A stretch of DNA of 64,000 nucleotides from Allosphingosinicella deserti (GTDB lineage: Bacteria > Pseudomonadota > Alphaproteobacteria > Sphingomonadales > Sphingomonadaceae). The notes below the pieces were generated by a model that was not told the DNA's origin, did no database searches, and saw only the letters and a list, made by a program, of their open reading frames with translations. The stretch spans positions 185,967 through 249,966 of the forward strand of contig NZ_PXYI01000008.1 in the NCBI RefSeq assembly GCF_003012735.1, in the 5' to 3' direction. The translations under genes and the position numbers were made by a program. Positions 1 to 11,298 of this stretch are shown one piece after another. Within the stretch, counting starts at the first letter, position 1; each line of letters starts with the position of its first letter.

Positions 1-42
1 GACCATCCGGCCCGCCTCGATCAACCGGGAAACGCCTTCCAT
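1..42 (-). CDS. Possible 5' end of a gene leaving the window
   Basis: On the minus strand an ATG at 42 follows a GGAG-like sequence by a few bases. It opens a frame of 14 codons that stays open to the window edge and begins M-E-G-V-S-R-L-I-E. Too little is visible to name a product. The call rests only on the ribosome-binding-like sequence and the uninterrupted frame, so it is tentative. Confidence 0.25.
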   Translation of the reverse strand, partial: MEGVSRLIEAGRMV

Positions 43-272
43 TCTCTCCGTCCAGCGGGTCGATGTCTGATCTGCGGGCATTGGATCTCCTCTGCGTACC
101 GCGCGGCTCTCGTCCCTTGTCTAGGCGGCAGATGCCGCCGGCGCGGTCCCGATCTTGCGATCCTGCGCCGCCGACACGCGCCATGCGGCGCGCCGCCGAC
201 CTTTGCTGCCAGGTGGGCGGCCGCCGAGCTGTCCGGAACGCGTGCCATCGCGGGAGCGTGACTGAAGAAGGA

Positions 273-764
273 TCAGCCGCCTCCGGTCTCTCCGTCATAA
301 TAATCGACCTCGCTGGTCGCCCGGAACATGCCGCGGAGGGATCGCTCGCCACGCTTGCCGGCGACGACGAGCACCTTGGCCGAATCCGGATATTCGCAGG
401 CCTCCACCTCCACCACCGTCGACAGCGCAAGATATCGCATCTCCGTGGGCCCCGTGTTGATGATCTGGTGAGCGACCTCGGGCCCGCCGGTGGGGCAGGC
501 GATCACATCGTGGCGGCGAATGGGGAAGCGTTGATTTCCGAAGCGGAGCTCACCTTCGCCCTCCAGGATGAAGAACATCTCCTCCTCGCCATGATGGCAG
601 TGAAACGGGCATTGTGCCTTGCCGGGAGGAAGCACCGTAAGGTTGTAGCCAAGCTGGCGTGCGCCGATGAGGTCGCTGATCGTGGCGCGGCTGGACGTGT
701 AGAGGCCGTTCGCCTCGACGTCATCGAAGGCGATCTCGTCCAGGTTGATGACAGGCTTGATCAT
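273..764 (-). CDS. Cupin-domain protein
   Basis: A 163-residue protein built around a single cupin barrel. Residues about 50-75 carry a metal-site-like stretch with paired histidines and a glutamate run (CHHGEEEMFF), followed by a second conserved segment near HDVIACPTGGPEVAHQI. Small cupins bind a metal and often act as sugar isomerases, dioxygenases or ligand sensors; the substrate cannot be read from sequence. The ATG at 764 has a good AAGGGGAA ribosome site about 5 nt upstream. It stands alone, with no operon partner visible. Confidence 0.85.
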   Translation of the reverse strand: MIKPVINLDEIAFDDVEANGLYTSSRATISDLIGARQLGYNLTVLPPGKAQCPFHCHHGEEEMFFILEGEGELRFGNQRFPIRRHDVIACPTGGPEVAHQIINTGPTEMRYLALSTVVEVEACEYPDSAKVLVVAGKRGERSLRGMFRATSEVDYYDGETGGG

Positions 765-1089
765 GCGTTCCCCTTTACGACGGCCACGCGTTCAGGCGTA
801 CCAGGTTCTGGACGGTCAGCTCTCCGGCCACAGTGAACCACCCGCCGGGCTTCGCCAAGGCTCGGCAGTTGCTTGCGGACATCGATTACAGAGCAATGCA
901 ACCGGCCGGTAGGACCTTCGCGTTAGCAGCGGCAGAGGCGGGGCGACGAACTACGCTCCGCGCCGAGGAAAGCCCTGCACGAGTGCGGACCGGGATCAGC
1001 CGGATGGAGGTCGCTGCGATTGAACCACGCGCTTCCGCAGGGGCCGGCCGCCATGCGCTAGCCGGCCGATGGTCACGGGCGCGGCCGGC
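765..1089. other. Intergenic stretch, no gene recognised
   Basis: About 325 bases between the cupin gene and the HIG1-type gene. It has open frames on both strands, but none has a convincing start, ribosome site or family resemblance. The cupin promoter should lie at its left end. No hairpin with a T-run was seen. Confidence 0.4.
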
Positions 1090-1293
1090 TCAGGCTGCCC
1101 GGCCGACCAGTATGAAGAGGATCGCGAAGACGATCGCCACGGCCTGGTAAGTGACCCGCTTCTGCATGAGCGCCTGGGATCGCTCGACATTGAGGTTGGT
1201 GGCGCCGTTGGCCATGCCGATCACGCCCTTCACGAGCACGAACAGGGTGGCCGCCGCCGCCGCGGCGAGGAGGATGAAGAGGAGAATTTGCAT
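1090..1293 (-). CDS. HIG1-type twin-transmembrane protein
   Basis: A 67-residue membrane protein with two hydrophobic helices (about residues 3-24 and 48-65) joined by a polar loop. The loop ends in QKRVTYQ just before helix two, which resembles the Q-x-R-x-x-Q signature of HIG1 (hypoxia-induced gene 1) proteins. In alphaproteobacteria and mitochondria these associate with respiratory complexes, notably cytochrome oxidase. The function here is inferred only from topology and that motif. The gene is monocistronic as far as can be seen. Confidence 0.75.
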   Translation of the reverse strand: MQILLFILLAAAAAATLFVLVKGVIGMANGATNLNVERSQALMQKRVTYQAVAIVFAILFILVGRAA

Positions 1294-1474
1294 GGATCGG
1301 ATATGGGAATTGTCGGCCGGTTTGCATCACGTGCCGCCGGGTAAATAAAGGCCCTAACCCGATAATATCGCCGCAAAATTCATCGGACGAACGGCGAGGA
1401 TAAGGCCTGCCTCCGCTGCGATCGAGCTTCTGATTCTCGCGGCACGTCCCGATGGCGATCGCGTCGGCTGCGGA

Positions 1475-2854
1475 TCACGCCATCCACGGACCCGTGATGG
1501 CGAGCGTCTTTCCGGGGCTGTAGACGTTAACGAACATCGTCCGCCCATCCGGGGAGAAGCACGCCCCGGCAAGCTCGGTCTGGGCATGAAGCCGGGCGAA
1601 CGCATACACATCGCCCGCGGGCGTGATGCCGCGCAGGTGATTGTCGACGACCGCCGTATACTGGTCCTCGCATACGATCAGGTGACCGTTCGGCGCCACC
1701 GTGATGTTGTCCCCGAAATTTAGCATCGCCTCGCTCGTCGATTCGACGAAGAGCTGGAGCCGGCCCGGTGCGTCCGCTTCGCCCGGCTGGCCTTCGTTGC
1801 GGGAGGGGCGGTAGCGCATCACCTGGCTGAGCTTGGCCGCGCCGCCGGACGTGCAGCAGAAATAGAGTTCGTTCGCGCCGAAATGGATGCCTTCGCCACG
1901 CGCGAAGAGGGCGGCTCCGGACCGGTTGCCGCGCTTGCGCAAATCGTCGTTGGTACTGTCGACACCGTCGAGATCGATCCAGCGCGCGGCCGCCCATTGG
2001 CCGACGTTCAGCGTGGCGGCGTTCCAGTTGCGGCTGTCGGTGCCGAGGGCCGGGTCGGCGAAGGCGAGTGCCTGCAGGCGGCCGCCCTGGGCGAGCTGGC
2101 CGCGCCGTGCCGGCAGAAAACGGTAGAACAAACTGTCGTCGCGATCTTCCGTCAGATAGACGATCCCGGTCCGCGGATCGACCGCGGCCGCCTCGTGATT
2201 GAAGCGGCCCATCGCCCTCAGCGGCACCGCATCCACCCGGCCGGGGTGGGATGCAGGAACTTCGAAGACCCAGCCATGATCCTGCGATTGGCCGTCGCCG
2301 GCGCGCGACACATCCTCTTCGCAGGTCAGCCAGCTCCCCCATGGCGTGGTTCCGCCCGCGCAATTGCGGATCGTGCCGATCAGGCTGAGATGCTGGCGCT
2401 CGACTCGCCCGCTGCGCTGATCGTAGACGAGCGTGGTCGTCCCGCCCGGCATCCAGCCGCCGTCGCGTCCCCGGTCGAACCCGGCACCGCTGCCGACGGG
2501 GGTCGCGAACGGACCGTCCGCAGCATGTTTGGGCTGCAATTCGTGATTACGGACGAGGGCGACCCGATCCTGGTCGAGCCGGAATGCGCCCATCCCATCG
2601 GCGCGATCGGGCACGCGAAAGCCGTCGTCCATCGGGTCGCCGAAGGCGGAGATCACCCGGTACGAAAAGCCGCGGGGCAGATCGAGCAACTGGTTCGGAT
2701 CAGGCTCGAGCGGCCCAAAGCCCGCAGTCGCCGCCGAGGAGCGGGGCGCCATCGAGGTTGCGCACGCGCTGAGCGCGAGACCGGAAAAAGCGAGCGAGGT
2801 GAGTCCGAGCGCGAACGCGCGACGATCAAGCCGGGGAGAGTCGTGCATAGACAT
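1475..2854 (-). CDS. PhoX-like (DUF839) phosphatase, exported
   Basis: A 459-residue protein whose N-terminus (DRRAFALGL followed by a hydrophobic stretch and LSAC) looks like a Tat-type signal with a possible lipobox. The body matches the PhoX/DUF839 beta-propeller family, with NHELQPKH, a GGTTPWGSWLTCEED segment and FNHEAAAVDP. PhoX enzymes are calcium- and iron-dependent alkaline phosphatases that release phosphate outside the cytoplasm. ATG at 2854 is used; it sits inside a perfect inverted repeat that may be an operator. Whether this member is a true phosphatase or only PhoX-like cannot be decided by eye. Confidence 0.85.
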   Translation of the reverse strand: MSMHDSPRLDRRAFALGLTSLAFSGLALSACATSMAPRSSAATAGFGPLEPDPNQLLDLPRGFSYRVISAFGDPMDDGFRVPDRADGMGAFRLDQDRVALVRNHELQPKHAADGPFATPVGSGAGFDRGRDGGWMPGGTTTLVYDQRSGRVERQHLSLIGTIRNCAGGTTPWGSWLTCEEDVSRAGDGQSQDHGWVFEVPASHPGRVDAVPLRAMGRFNHEAAAVDPRTGIVYLTEDRDDSLFYRFLPARRGQLAQGGRLQALAFADPALGTDSRNWNAATLNVGQWAAARWIDLDGVDSTNDDLRKRGNRSGAALFARGEGIHFGANELYFCCTSGGAAKLSQVMRYRPSRNEGQPGEADAPGRLQLFVESTSEAMLNFGDNITVAPNGHLIVCEDQYTAVVDNHLRGITPAGDVYAFARLHAQTELAGACFSPDGRTMFVNVYSPGKTLAITGPWMA

Positions 2855-2875
2855 TGTCTATGGACCAATTTGGTC
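2846..2875. promoter_or_regulatory. Two abutting palindromes at the phoX-like start
   Basis: 2846-2862 is CATAGACA-T-TGTCTATG, an 8-bp perfect inverted repeat with a 1-base centre that covers the start codon. 2863-2875 is GACCAA-T-TTGGTC, a 6-bp perfect repeat that directly abuts it. A TTGACC on the minus strand overlaps the second palindrome and could be a -35 element. The pair looks like a regulator binding site; the regulator is unknown, and it does not match the PhoB box as I know it. Confidence 0.5.
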
Positions 2876-3200
2876 AAACCTGTGACGCCGTTCAGGAGGG
2901 TCAGCGACGGGCGTAGCAGGCGGTCCGGCAGCCGAGGCGGTCGCCGACGAAGATGAGGGGGAAGAGTGCACGATGGGTCGCGTCGGCAATGCGCGAGGGT
3001 ACACGTGGCTTGCAGACCTTAGCGAGGGTCCCCACTGTCGGAACTTGCTGCCCGGCGCTGCCGCAGGACCCAGGCGAAGCGGCCCAGGTCCAAAGCCGCC
3101 GGCACTGCGATGGGCGAGCACTCGCTACGCTGCCACACAAGCGCCAGGGGGAGACCGGAGCAGGGTGGAAGGCGCACGTTCACCCGGTTAGCGTGGCTCC
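2876..3200. other. Intergenic stretch, no gene recognised
   Basis: About 325 bases between the divergent PhoX-like and VOC genes. The several short open frames are mutually overlapping and lack ribosome sites. The promoter for the VOC gene should lie near 3150-3190, but no clear -35/-10 pair was found. Confidence 0.4.
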
Positions 3201-3617
3201 ATGGCAAGCATCCGGAACTGGCTCCTTGATCACACCGGCATCGGCGTCGCAAACATCCAAGCGTCTCTGGCCTTCTACCAGGGTGCACTCAGGCCACTCG
3301 GCGCAAAGCCGATCATGTGCATCTCGCGCGAGATGGGCCCGTCATCCCTCGACGGCCCAAACCTCGGCGGCGTAGGCTTCGGCGTGGACTATCCGGTCTT
3401 CTGGATCGACGTTTTCCACCCCCACGGCGTGCGACAGCACACCGCCTTCAGAGCGGAAACCCGCAAACAGGTGGATTCCTTCCACAAGGCTGCTCTGGAA
3501 GCTGGAGGAACTGACAACGGCGCTCCCGGGCCGAGGACCGGCGGCTATTACGCGGCGTTCGTCTTCGATCCGGATGGCAACAATGTCGAAGCCGTCTTCC
3601 GCGACTTGGACCTTTGA
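3201..3617 (+). CDS. VOC family (glyoxalase-like) protein
   Basis: A 138-residue single VOC domain protein. It begins with the typical strand-turn DHTGIGVANI and a helix with LAFYQGAL, and ends with the conserved FVFDPDGNNVEAVF segment, whose glutamate is a usual metal ligand in this fold. VOC proteins include glyoxalase I, fosfomycin-resistance enzymes and ring-cleavage dioxygenases; no specific activity can be assigned. No strong ribosome site precedes the ATG. Confidence 0.85.
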   Translation: MASIRNWLLDHTGIGVANIQASLAFYQGALRPLGAKPIMCISREMGPSSLDGPNLGGVGFGVDYPVFWIDVFHPHGVRQHTAFRAETRKQVDSFHKAALEAGGTDNGAPGPRTGGYYAAFVFDPDGNNVEAVFRDLDL

Positions 3618-3654
3618 AGATCCCCAGCGGTGACGAGATATCCGAGGTCTCGGA

Positions 3655-4773
3655 TCAGGGGGCAACGCGCAACGTGATACGCGCCAGTTCCGGCGGCCGG
3701 CCGAGGCGCAGCGCGAAGCCCGGCCACAAAGCGGTGCCGTTGCTGACGTAGAGCGTCATGTCGCCGACCTCGTAGCGTCCTGTGACGAAGCCGTTGTTCG
3801 GCGGGCCCAGGGCACGATCCAGGCCGGCGATCATGCCGCCGTGCGTATGTCCGGAGAGCTGAAGGGAAACGCCGCGCCTGGCGGCAAGGTTCGCATTCTT
3901 CGGCTGATGATCGAGCAGGAGCACTGGCGCGCCGGCGGGTGCGCCGGCGAGCGCTGCGTCGAGGTCGGGACCCGCCTCGCCGTGGCGGGGGGCCGACAGG
4001 TCCGTGACTCCGGCGAGAACCAGGCGCGCCTCGCCGCGTGCGAGCGGGGCATGCGCATTGGGCAGCATGCGGATGCCGAGACCGGCGAGATGGCGCATCC
4101 ATTCTTGGTAGCCAAAGAAATATTCGTGATTTCCCGGTACCCCGTAGACGCCGTCCGGTGCACGAAGATCCCGCAGCGGTTCGACATCGGCGCGGCGCAT
4201 GGCGACGCTGCCGTCGATGAAGTCGCCGGTGACGACGATCAGGTCGGCGCCCAAGCCGTTCGCCCGATCGACCACTTGGCGGGCCCAGCTGGCCGGAAAC
4301 AGGCGGCTGATGTGAAGGTCGGTGAGCTGAAGCACGCGATAGCCGTCGAACTGCGGCGACAGGCCTCGCACGCCGATCTCGAGATCCTTGACGGGGGGCA
4401 CGCGCAGGGCGTTCGCAACGGCGATCCCGGAAAGCAGTGCCGCGACCACCGCGATGACGTAGCGAACGTTGTCGCTGACTCCGGGCGGAGCGCGCCGCAC
4501 CAGAGCGACCACCAGGCCGCCGATGTCGACGAGGATCTGCAGCGCGGCGAGCAGCAGGATCGCGCCGAAGGCCCAATTGAACAGGATCACGATCGGCCGC
4601 GGGAATTCCGGCGCGAAAACGGAGCCTGACGAGAGCTTGCTCCACAGATGATATTGCGAGGCCGCCAGAAAGAGCAAGGCGATGCCGGCTTTTCCCCACA
4701 GCGGGATGGCAAGCGGCCAGAGCCAACGGGCGAGGACCAGCAGGCACGGTGTCGCGAAAAAGAGGTGAAAGAT
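3655..4773 (-). CDS. Membrane-anchored metallophosphoesterase
   Basis: The C-terminal half is a calcineurin-like phosphoesterase with TDLHISR, VTGDFIDG, VPGNHEYFFG and LSGHTHGG, the metal-binding motifs of the YkuE-like group. The N-terminal part has three or four hydrophobic helices. Homologues of this layout usually begin at the phenylalanine-rich first helix (FHLFFATP). Here that position is an ATC codon at 4773, with GGAGAG exactly 5 nt upstream, giving 372 residues. No ATG, GTG or TTG with a ribosome site is seen nearby. The frame stays open upstream to 4980, so a longer product is possible, but that extension does not look protein-like. Confidence 0.8.
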   Translation of the reverse strand: MFHLFFATPCLLVLARWLWPLAIPLWGKAGIALLFLAASQYHLWSKLSSGSVFAPEFPRPIVILFNWAFGAILLLAALQILVDIGGLVVALVRRAPPGVSDNVRYVIAVVAALLSGIAVANALRVPPVKDLEIGVRGLSPQFDGYRVLQLTDLHISRLFPASWARQVVDRANGLGADLIVVTGDFIDGSVAMRRADVEPLRDLRAPDGVYGVPGNHEYFFGYQEWMRHLAGLGIRMLPNAHAPLARGEARLVLAGVTDLSAPRHGEAGPDLDAALAGAPAGAPVLLLDHQPKNANLAARRGVSLQLSGHTHGGMIAGLDRALGPPNNGFVTGRYEVGDMTLYVSNGTALWPGFALRLGRPPELARITLRVAP

Positions 4774-5105
4774 CGTTGCTCTCCGGATTGCAGTGCAGCC
4801 GCGGCGCCTCGGTTGCGGAGTCGAGGAAAGCCGTCCGCGATGCTGGTCAACAAGTCGTGTCGCTGCCAGACGTTCGCAAGCCCAGCCTGGGACAAGACCG
4901 ACAACGGCCGCACCGGACGCCCGCCACGCCGGGAGCGATGCCGCCCGGAACGGGTGAACCAGCGTACCGGTGCCGAACACCTGGCTGCCGCGAAAGAGCC
5001 GACATTCGGAGCCGCGCGGGAGTTCGCGTCGACAAAGACAGTGAGGTGAAATCCGGACGTTCCGGGCAGTTGTCGAGCCATCGCCGAAGCCGCTAAGGCC
5101 CCGAT

Positions 5106-5630
5106 ATGCAGATGTTGTTCATCTATGGAGCGCCGGCTGCCGGGAAGCTCACCATAAGCGAGCATGTCGCGGAGCAAACAGGCTTCGCATTGTTTCACAA
5201 CCACCTGATCGTGGATGCTCTGCTGGCGGTCTTTCCTTTCGGGTCACCCGAGTTCGTCAGACTTCGGGAGACATTCTGGGCCGAGACGATCGAAGCCGCC
5301 GCCCGAACTGGTCGATCGCTGATCTTCACCTTCTGTCCCGAGCCGACCGTCGATCGACGTCTTCCGGAAAGACTGAAGTCGTCGGTGCAACAGGCCGGAG
5401 GAACCGTCTTGTTCATACGACTGAATGTCTCCGAGCAAGAGCAGGAGCGGCGGCTTCTCGCGCCGTCCAGGACCGGAGGGAAGCTCCGGGACATCGCGCT
5501 TTTCCGCGCGCTGAGGAGCGACTTCGAGGCGGCAATGGCAGAAATGCCGGCGCCCGACATGTCCATCGATACCGATCTCACCAGGGCCCCGGATGCAGCC
5601 GGACGGATCGTGCAGCGCGTCCGGGCGTGA
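5106..5630 (+). CDS. P-loop kinase-like protein
   Basis: A 174-residue protein with an N-terminal Walker A motif GAPAAGKLT at residues 8-16, preceded by a hydrophobic strand. This is the layout of small nucleotide- and sugar-kinase-like P-loop proteins. An HNHLIVDAL segment follows, as in chloramphenicol-phosphotransferase/shikimate-kinase-like AAA proteins. A lid-like basic stretch, EQERRLLAPSR, lies near residues 116-126. The substrate is unknown. ATG at 5106 is chosen; a second in-frame ATG lies at 5112. Confidence 0.7.
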   Translation: MQMLFIYGAPAAGKLTISEHVAEQTGFALFHNHLIVDALLAVFPFGSPEFVRLRETFWAETIEAAARTGRSLIFTFCPEPTVDRRLPERLKSSVQQAGGTVLFIRLNVSEQEQERRLLAPSRTGGKLRDIALFRALRSDFEAAMAEMPAPDMSIDTDLTRAPDAAGRIVQRVRA

Positions 5631-5806
5631 GGAGCGTTCAGAATGCGGTGTGACCAAGAAGGTCCGGGCGACGCACGCCGAACTCTGGCCGGCGGTCCGC
5701 ATCGACGCGAATACAGGTTTGACGCTCCCGCACATTGTTTCCGATCCGGTCTTTGGGGAGCTGTCGCACTGGCCGGGCCGCTTCCGTGGCCGACAATCCC
5801 GCGGTA

Positions 5807-6583
5807 TTAGCCGGCCTGTGGAATCGCCACGCCGGTCAACGTTTCCAACGCCTGCAGAAGCGCGTCTTGAAACGCCGCATCCTTGACCTCTCCGGCCGGT
5901 TCCGCCCGGCGCATGGCGTGCCAATAGCCACCGGACACCAGCGCCGCCGGATCGTTGCTGGTCGCGAGCCAGGTCTGGGTGCGCTGGCCGGTGTCGAGGT
6001 CGACCGGCGCCGCCGCGCCGCCCATCCGGGTGCGCACCCAGCCCGGGTCGACGGCGTTGGACATCACGTCCGGCCAGCGCCGCGCCAATGCGGCAGCCAA
6101 GGCGGCGACGTGTAGCTTGCTCTCGGCATAAGCCTGCGCGGCATCCCACCGGCGGCGAGTCCAGTCGAGATCATCAAGCGATCCCTCGCCGCCATGGTGG
6201 AGGCCGCTGCTGAGATAGATCAGGCGGTGCGGGCGCGCGATCAGCGCGGTCAGCAAATAGGGGGCGAGGCTGTTGACGGCCAGGGTGGTGGCGTGGCCCT
6301 CCGGAGTCGATCCCCGCACCGGCTCGGTGTAGATCCCGGCATTGTGGATGATGGCGTCCATCGGCCCGAGCGCATTGACCTGCTCCGCAATTTCCCGGGT
6401 CTCGGCGGCGCTGGCGAGATCGCCGACCGCCACGCCGGCCGCCCTCTCGCCGAGATCGCCGAGATCGGCCGCGCGCTGGCGGGAGCGGGCGTGCAGGAAA
6501 ACGTCATGCCCGTCCGCGATCAGCGTCTGCGCCGCCGCGCGCCCGAGCCCGTCTGCGCTTCCGGTAATGAAGATTCGTGCCAC
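5807..6583 (-). CDS. SDR-family oxidoreductase
   Basis: A 258-residue short-chain dehydrogenase. It has the nucleotide-binding TGSADGLG near residue 7, the NAG motif in IIHNAGI, and the catalytic Ser / Tyr-x-x-x-Lys pair (LSSG and YAESK). The start is GTG at 6583, chosen because AAGGAGG sits 6 nt upstream and the protein then begins directly at the first Rossmann strand; an upstream ATG would add 13 unlikely residues. Substrate unknown. The gene lies tail to tail with the P-loop gene and is separate from uvrB. Confidence 0.9.
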   Translation of the reverse strand: MARIFITGSADGLGRAAAQTLIADGHDVFLHARSRQRAADLGDLGERAAGVAVGDLASAAETREIAEQVNALGPMDAIIHNAGIYTEPVRGSTPEGHATTLAVNSLAPYLLTALIARPHRLIYLSSGLHHGGEGSLDDLDWTRRRWDAAQAYAESKLHVAALAAALARRWPDVMSNAVDPGWVRTRMGGAAAPVDLDTGQRTQTWLATSNDPAALVSGGYWHAMRRAEPAGEVKDAAFQDALLQALETLTGVAIPQAG

Positions 6584-6709
6584 GCAATTCCTCCTTGCAG
6601 CGAGCTGGAACGTCCCGCACACGCGTCTTGGTCCGCGCGCTCGTGGACCATTATTTCACCGATATTGGCTGGTGCCCGCCCAGGTCGAGGCGGGGTGCGG
6701 CTCGGCCGC

Positions 6710-8914
<2,205 letters not shown>

Positions 8915-8986
8915 GGCTTGTATATGGTCATTCGATCGGTCCCGCGCTACCGTTCCTCGACGACAATGAGAAAGAGGGGGGATCCT

Positions 8987-9544
8987 ATGCGCATTCTGAT
9001 ACTCGCATCCGTGTGCCTGGCCGCAGGCTGCGGCGCCGCCGAGGAAAAGGCTGCCGACGCGCCGGCCGCCGCCGCGTCGATGGGCGCCGGGCAGTGGGAA
9101 ACCAGCTTCGAGACCACCGCCTTTCGTTCCACCGACGGCAAGACTCCGCTGATCAAGGCTGCGGTCGGCGAGAAGGCGACGTCGAGCGCCTGCCTGGCGG
9201 CGGGAAGCGAGAGCAAGCCGGAGCCGGCGGTGCTGGTCGGGCCCGCTTACAAATGCACCTACCAGCCCGGCAGCTATATCAAGTCCGGCCGTTTGAACGC
9301 GCAGCTCAACTGCACCCGCGACGGCAAGGGGCCGATCAACATCAGCCTGTCAGGCACCTCGACCGCCGATACGCTCGACGCGACCGCCGAGACGACGAGC
9401 TTCCTCGCCGGCGACGGCGATTTCACGATGAAGCAGAAGATCCTCGCCAAGCGCACTGGTCCGACCTGCCAGGCACCGGCAGCGGCCGACGGCAACAGCA
9501 CCGACGCCAGCGCCAGCGCCAGCGCCAACGCCAACGCCGGCTGA
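8987..9544 (+). CDS. DUF3617-type lipoprotein 1
   Basis: A 185-residue exported protein. The signal ends in a lipobox-like LAAGC at residues 11-15, followed by an Ala-rich spacer. The body has the GQWETSFE opening seen in DUF3617 proteins and several cysteines that could form disulphides. The C-terminus is a low-complexity run of Ala-Ser then Ala-Asn repeats. ATG at 8987 follows a GAGGGGGG ribosome site. The function of DUF3617 is unknown. A second protein of identical predicted length and similar plan lies at 10737, with a PLP enzyme between them. Confidence 0.8.
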   Translation: MRILILASVCLAAGCGAAEEKAADAPAAAASMGAGQWETSFETTAFRSTDGKTPLIKAAVGEKATSSACLAAGSESKPEPAVLVGPAYKCTYQPGSYIKSGRLNAQLNCTRDGKGPINISLSGTSTADTLDATAETTSFLAGDGDFTMKQKILAKRTGPTCQAPAAADGNSTDASASASANANAG

Positions 9545-9559
9545 ACGGCCAACCCCGAT

Positions 9560-10696
9560 ATGCCTCTCATCCCCTGCCAGCGCGCCCTGTTCGAGATTCC
9601 GGCGGACGTCGCCTATTTCGATTGCGCGAAGATGGCACCGTTGCTGCGCACCGCCGCGGAAGCGGGGGAGAGGGGCCTCAGGCGCAAGTCGCGGCCGTGG
9701 GAGGTCCATGCCGGCCACTTCTTCGATGAAGCGGAGCGGGTGCGCACATCTTATGCCGGGCTGATCGGCGCGACCGCCGACGACATCGCCATCATCCCGT
9801 CGGTCAGCTACGGAATGGCGACGGTGATGCGCAACGTGCGGATCGCGCCGGGTCAGACGATCGTCACCCTTGCCGACGATTTCCCGTCCGGCATCTACGC
9901 CGCGCGGGCGCTCGCGAACGACAATGAAGCCAGGGTCGTGACCGTGGCGCGGCCGGAGGCGGACGGCGACTGGACCGCCGCCTTGCTGGAGGCGATCGAC
10001 GGTTCGACCGCGCTCGTCGTCTCGCCGCATGCGCACTGGATCCACGGCACCCGGATCGACGTCGAGGCGGTGGCGCGGCGCTGCCGCTCGGTCGGCGCGA
10101 CTCTGGTGCTCGACACCACCCAGTCGATGGGCGCGCTGCCGCTCGATCTCGCCGCGGTCGATCCGGATTACATGATTGCGGCCTCGTACAAGTGGCTGCT
10201 CGGCCCCTATTCGCTCGGCTTCCTCTATGTGGCGCCGCGCCACCATGGCGGGCGTCCGCTCGAGGAAGGCTGGATTACCCGCAAGGGCGCGGACGATTTC
10301 CGGTCGCTGGCCGGCTATTCGCAGGAGCTCGAGCCGAGCGCGCGGCGCTTCGACATGGGCGAGCGGTCCAATTTCGCCTTGCTGCCGGTCGCCGGCGCAG
10401 CGATCGCGCAATTGCGCGAATGGGGCGTCGCCGCGATCGCCGAAACGCTTGGCGCGACCACCGACGCGATCGCCGCCCGCCTTGCCGATCATGGCATCGA
10501 CGCGCTGCCCGGCCGGGCACCGCACTTCCTGTCGGTGCGCTACCGCACCGGCATGCCCGACGGCATTGAGGCGAGGCTGGCGGCGGCGAACGTCCATGTC
10601 AGCCTGCGCGGCGAAACGATGCGGATCACGCCCCACCTCTATAACGACGCGGACGATATCGACCGGCTGGTCGCTCAGCTCGCGCCATCGCTTTGA
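9560..10696 (+). CDS. Class V aminotransferase-fold PLP enzyme
   Basis: A 378-residue fold-type I PLP enzyme of the aminotransferase class V / kynureninase / cysteine-desulfurase group. The cofactor lysine is probably Lys211 in AASYKWLLGP. LDTTQSMGALPLD supplies the aspartate that contacts the pyridine ring, and SPHAHWIHGT is a substrate-side segment. It lacks the catalytic cysteine loop expected of a cysteine desulfurase. It starts 15 bases after the first DUF3617 gene and is followed 40 bases later by the second, so the three are probably co-transcribed. Reaction unknown. Confidence 0.85.
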   Translation: MPLIPCQRALFEIPADVAYFDCAKMAPLLRTAAEAGERGLRRKSRPWEVHAGHFFDEAERVRTSYAGLIGATADDIAIIPSVSYGMATVMRNVRIAPGQTIVTLADDFPSGIYAARALANDNEARVVTVARPEADGDWTAALLEAIDGSTALVVSPHAHWIHGTRIDVEAVARRCRSVGATLVLDTTQSMGALPLDLAAVDPDYMIAASYKWLLGPYSLGFLYVAPRHHGGRPLEEGWITRKGADDFRSLAGYSQELEPSARRFDMGERSNFALLPVAGAAIAQLREWGVAAIAETLGATTDAIAARLADHGIDALPGRAPHFLSVRYRTGMPDGIEARLAAANVHVSLRGETMRITPHLYNDADDIDRLVAQLAPSL

Positions 10697-10736
10697 CCAC
10701 CAACGTACAACAGAACGCATAATGAGGAGCAGGCAG

Positions 10737-11294
10737 ATGAGGGTTCGGATCGCATTGGCGGCACTCGGCGCGCTGACGCTGGGCGGCTGCGGCGGCAATG
10801 GCGACGGCGGCAACCAGCAGGCGTCGGCGTCGGTTGACGGCGAAGGCGGGGTGGGCGGCGCGGGCGGCGCAACCGCCAAGACCCAGATCCGGCCCGGTCA
10901 GTGGGAGATGCGCACCGAGGTCAAGGCGATCACCGGGCCGGGCGTGCCGGCGGGTGCGGCCGACGCCGCGAAGGCGCAGAACACGACGGTCACGACCTGC
11001 ATCAGCGAGGAGCAGGCAAAGAATTCCGATGCGACCACCTTCACCGGCAAGCAGAATCCGAATTGCACCGCCGAAGGCTTCGAGGCGAACGGCGGGCGGA
11101 TCAGCGGCACGATGACCTGCAAGGGCGAGAACGGCCAGCCGGGCGTGTGGATGGCGATGAACGGCACCTTCGCGGCGGAGCGCTACGATCTCGACATGAA
11201 GATGAAGGTGGGCGGCCCGGCGCAAGGGATGACGGTCGAGACCAGGACCAGCGGCCGCCGCATCGGCGAATGCCCCGCCGGCACCAAGGCCTAG
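10737..11294 (+). CDS. DUF3617-type lipoprotein 2
   Basis: A 185-residue exported protein with a lipobox-like LGGC after a short signal, a Gly/Asn/Ser-rich linker, and the DUF3617 core: RPGQWEMRTEV, then conserved cysteines in TTCIS, PNCTAEGF, GTMTCKGE and IGECPAG. It matches DUF3617 better than the copy at 8987. ATG at 10737 is preferred over ATG 10722 because a GAGGAG ribosome site lies about 7 bases upstream of it. The pairing of two such lipoproteins around one PLP enzyme suggests a shared envelope role, but nothing in sequence gives the ligand. Confidence 0.85.
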   Translation: MRVRIALAALGALTLGGCGGNGDGGNQQASASVDGEGGVGGAGGATAKTQIRPGQWEMRTEVKAITGPGVPAGAADAAKAQNTTVTTCISEEQAKNSDATTFTGKQNPNCTAEGFEANGGRISGTMTCKGENGQPGVWMAMNGTFAAERYDLDMKMKVGGPAQGMTVETRTSGRRIGECPAGTKA

Positions 11295-11298
11295 TGGG

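Noticed and set aside
5631..5806. Possible small gene between the P-loop protein and the SDR gene
   Set aside because: Both strands are open for short stretches, but there is no start with a ribosome site and no recognisable family.
8915..8986. LexA (SOS) box before uvrB
   Set aside because: GAAC and GTTC half-sites do not occur with 7-base spacing in the leader.
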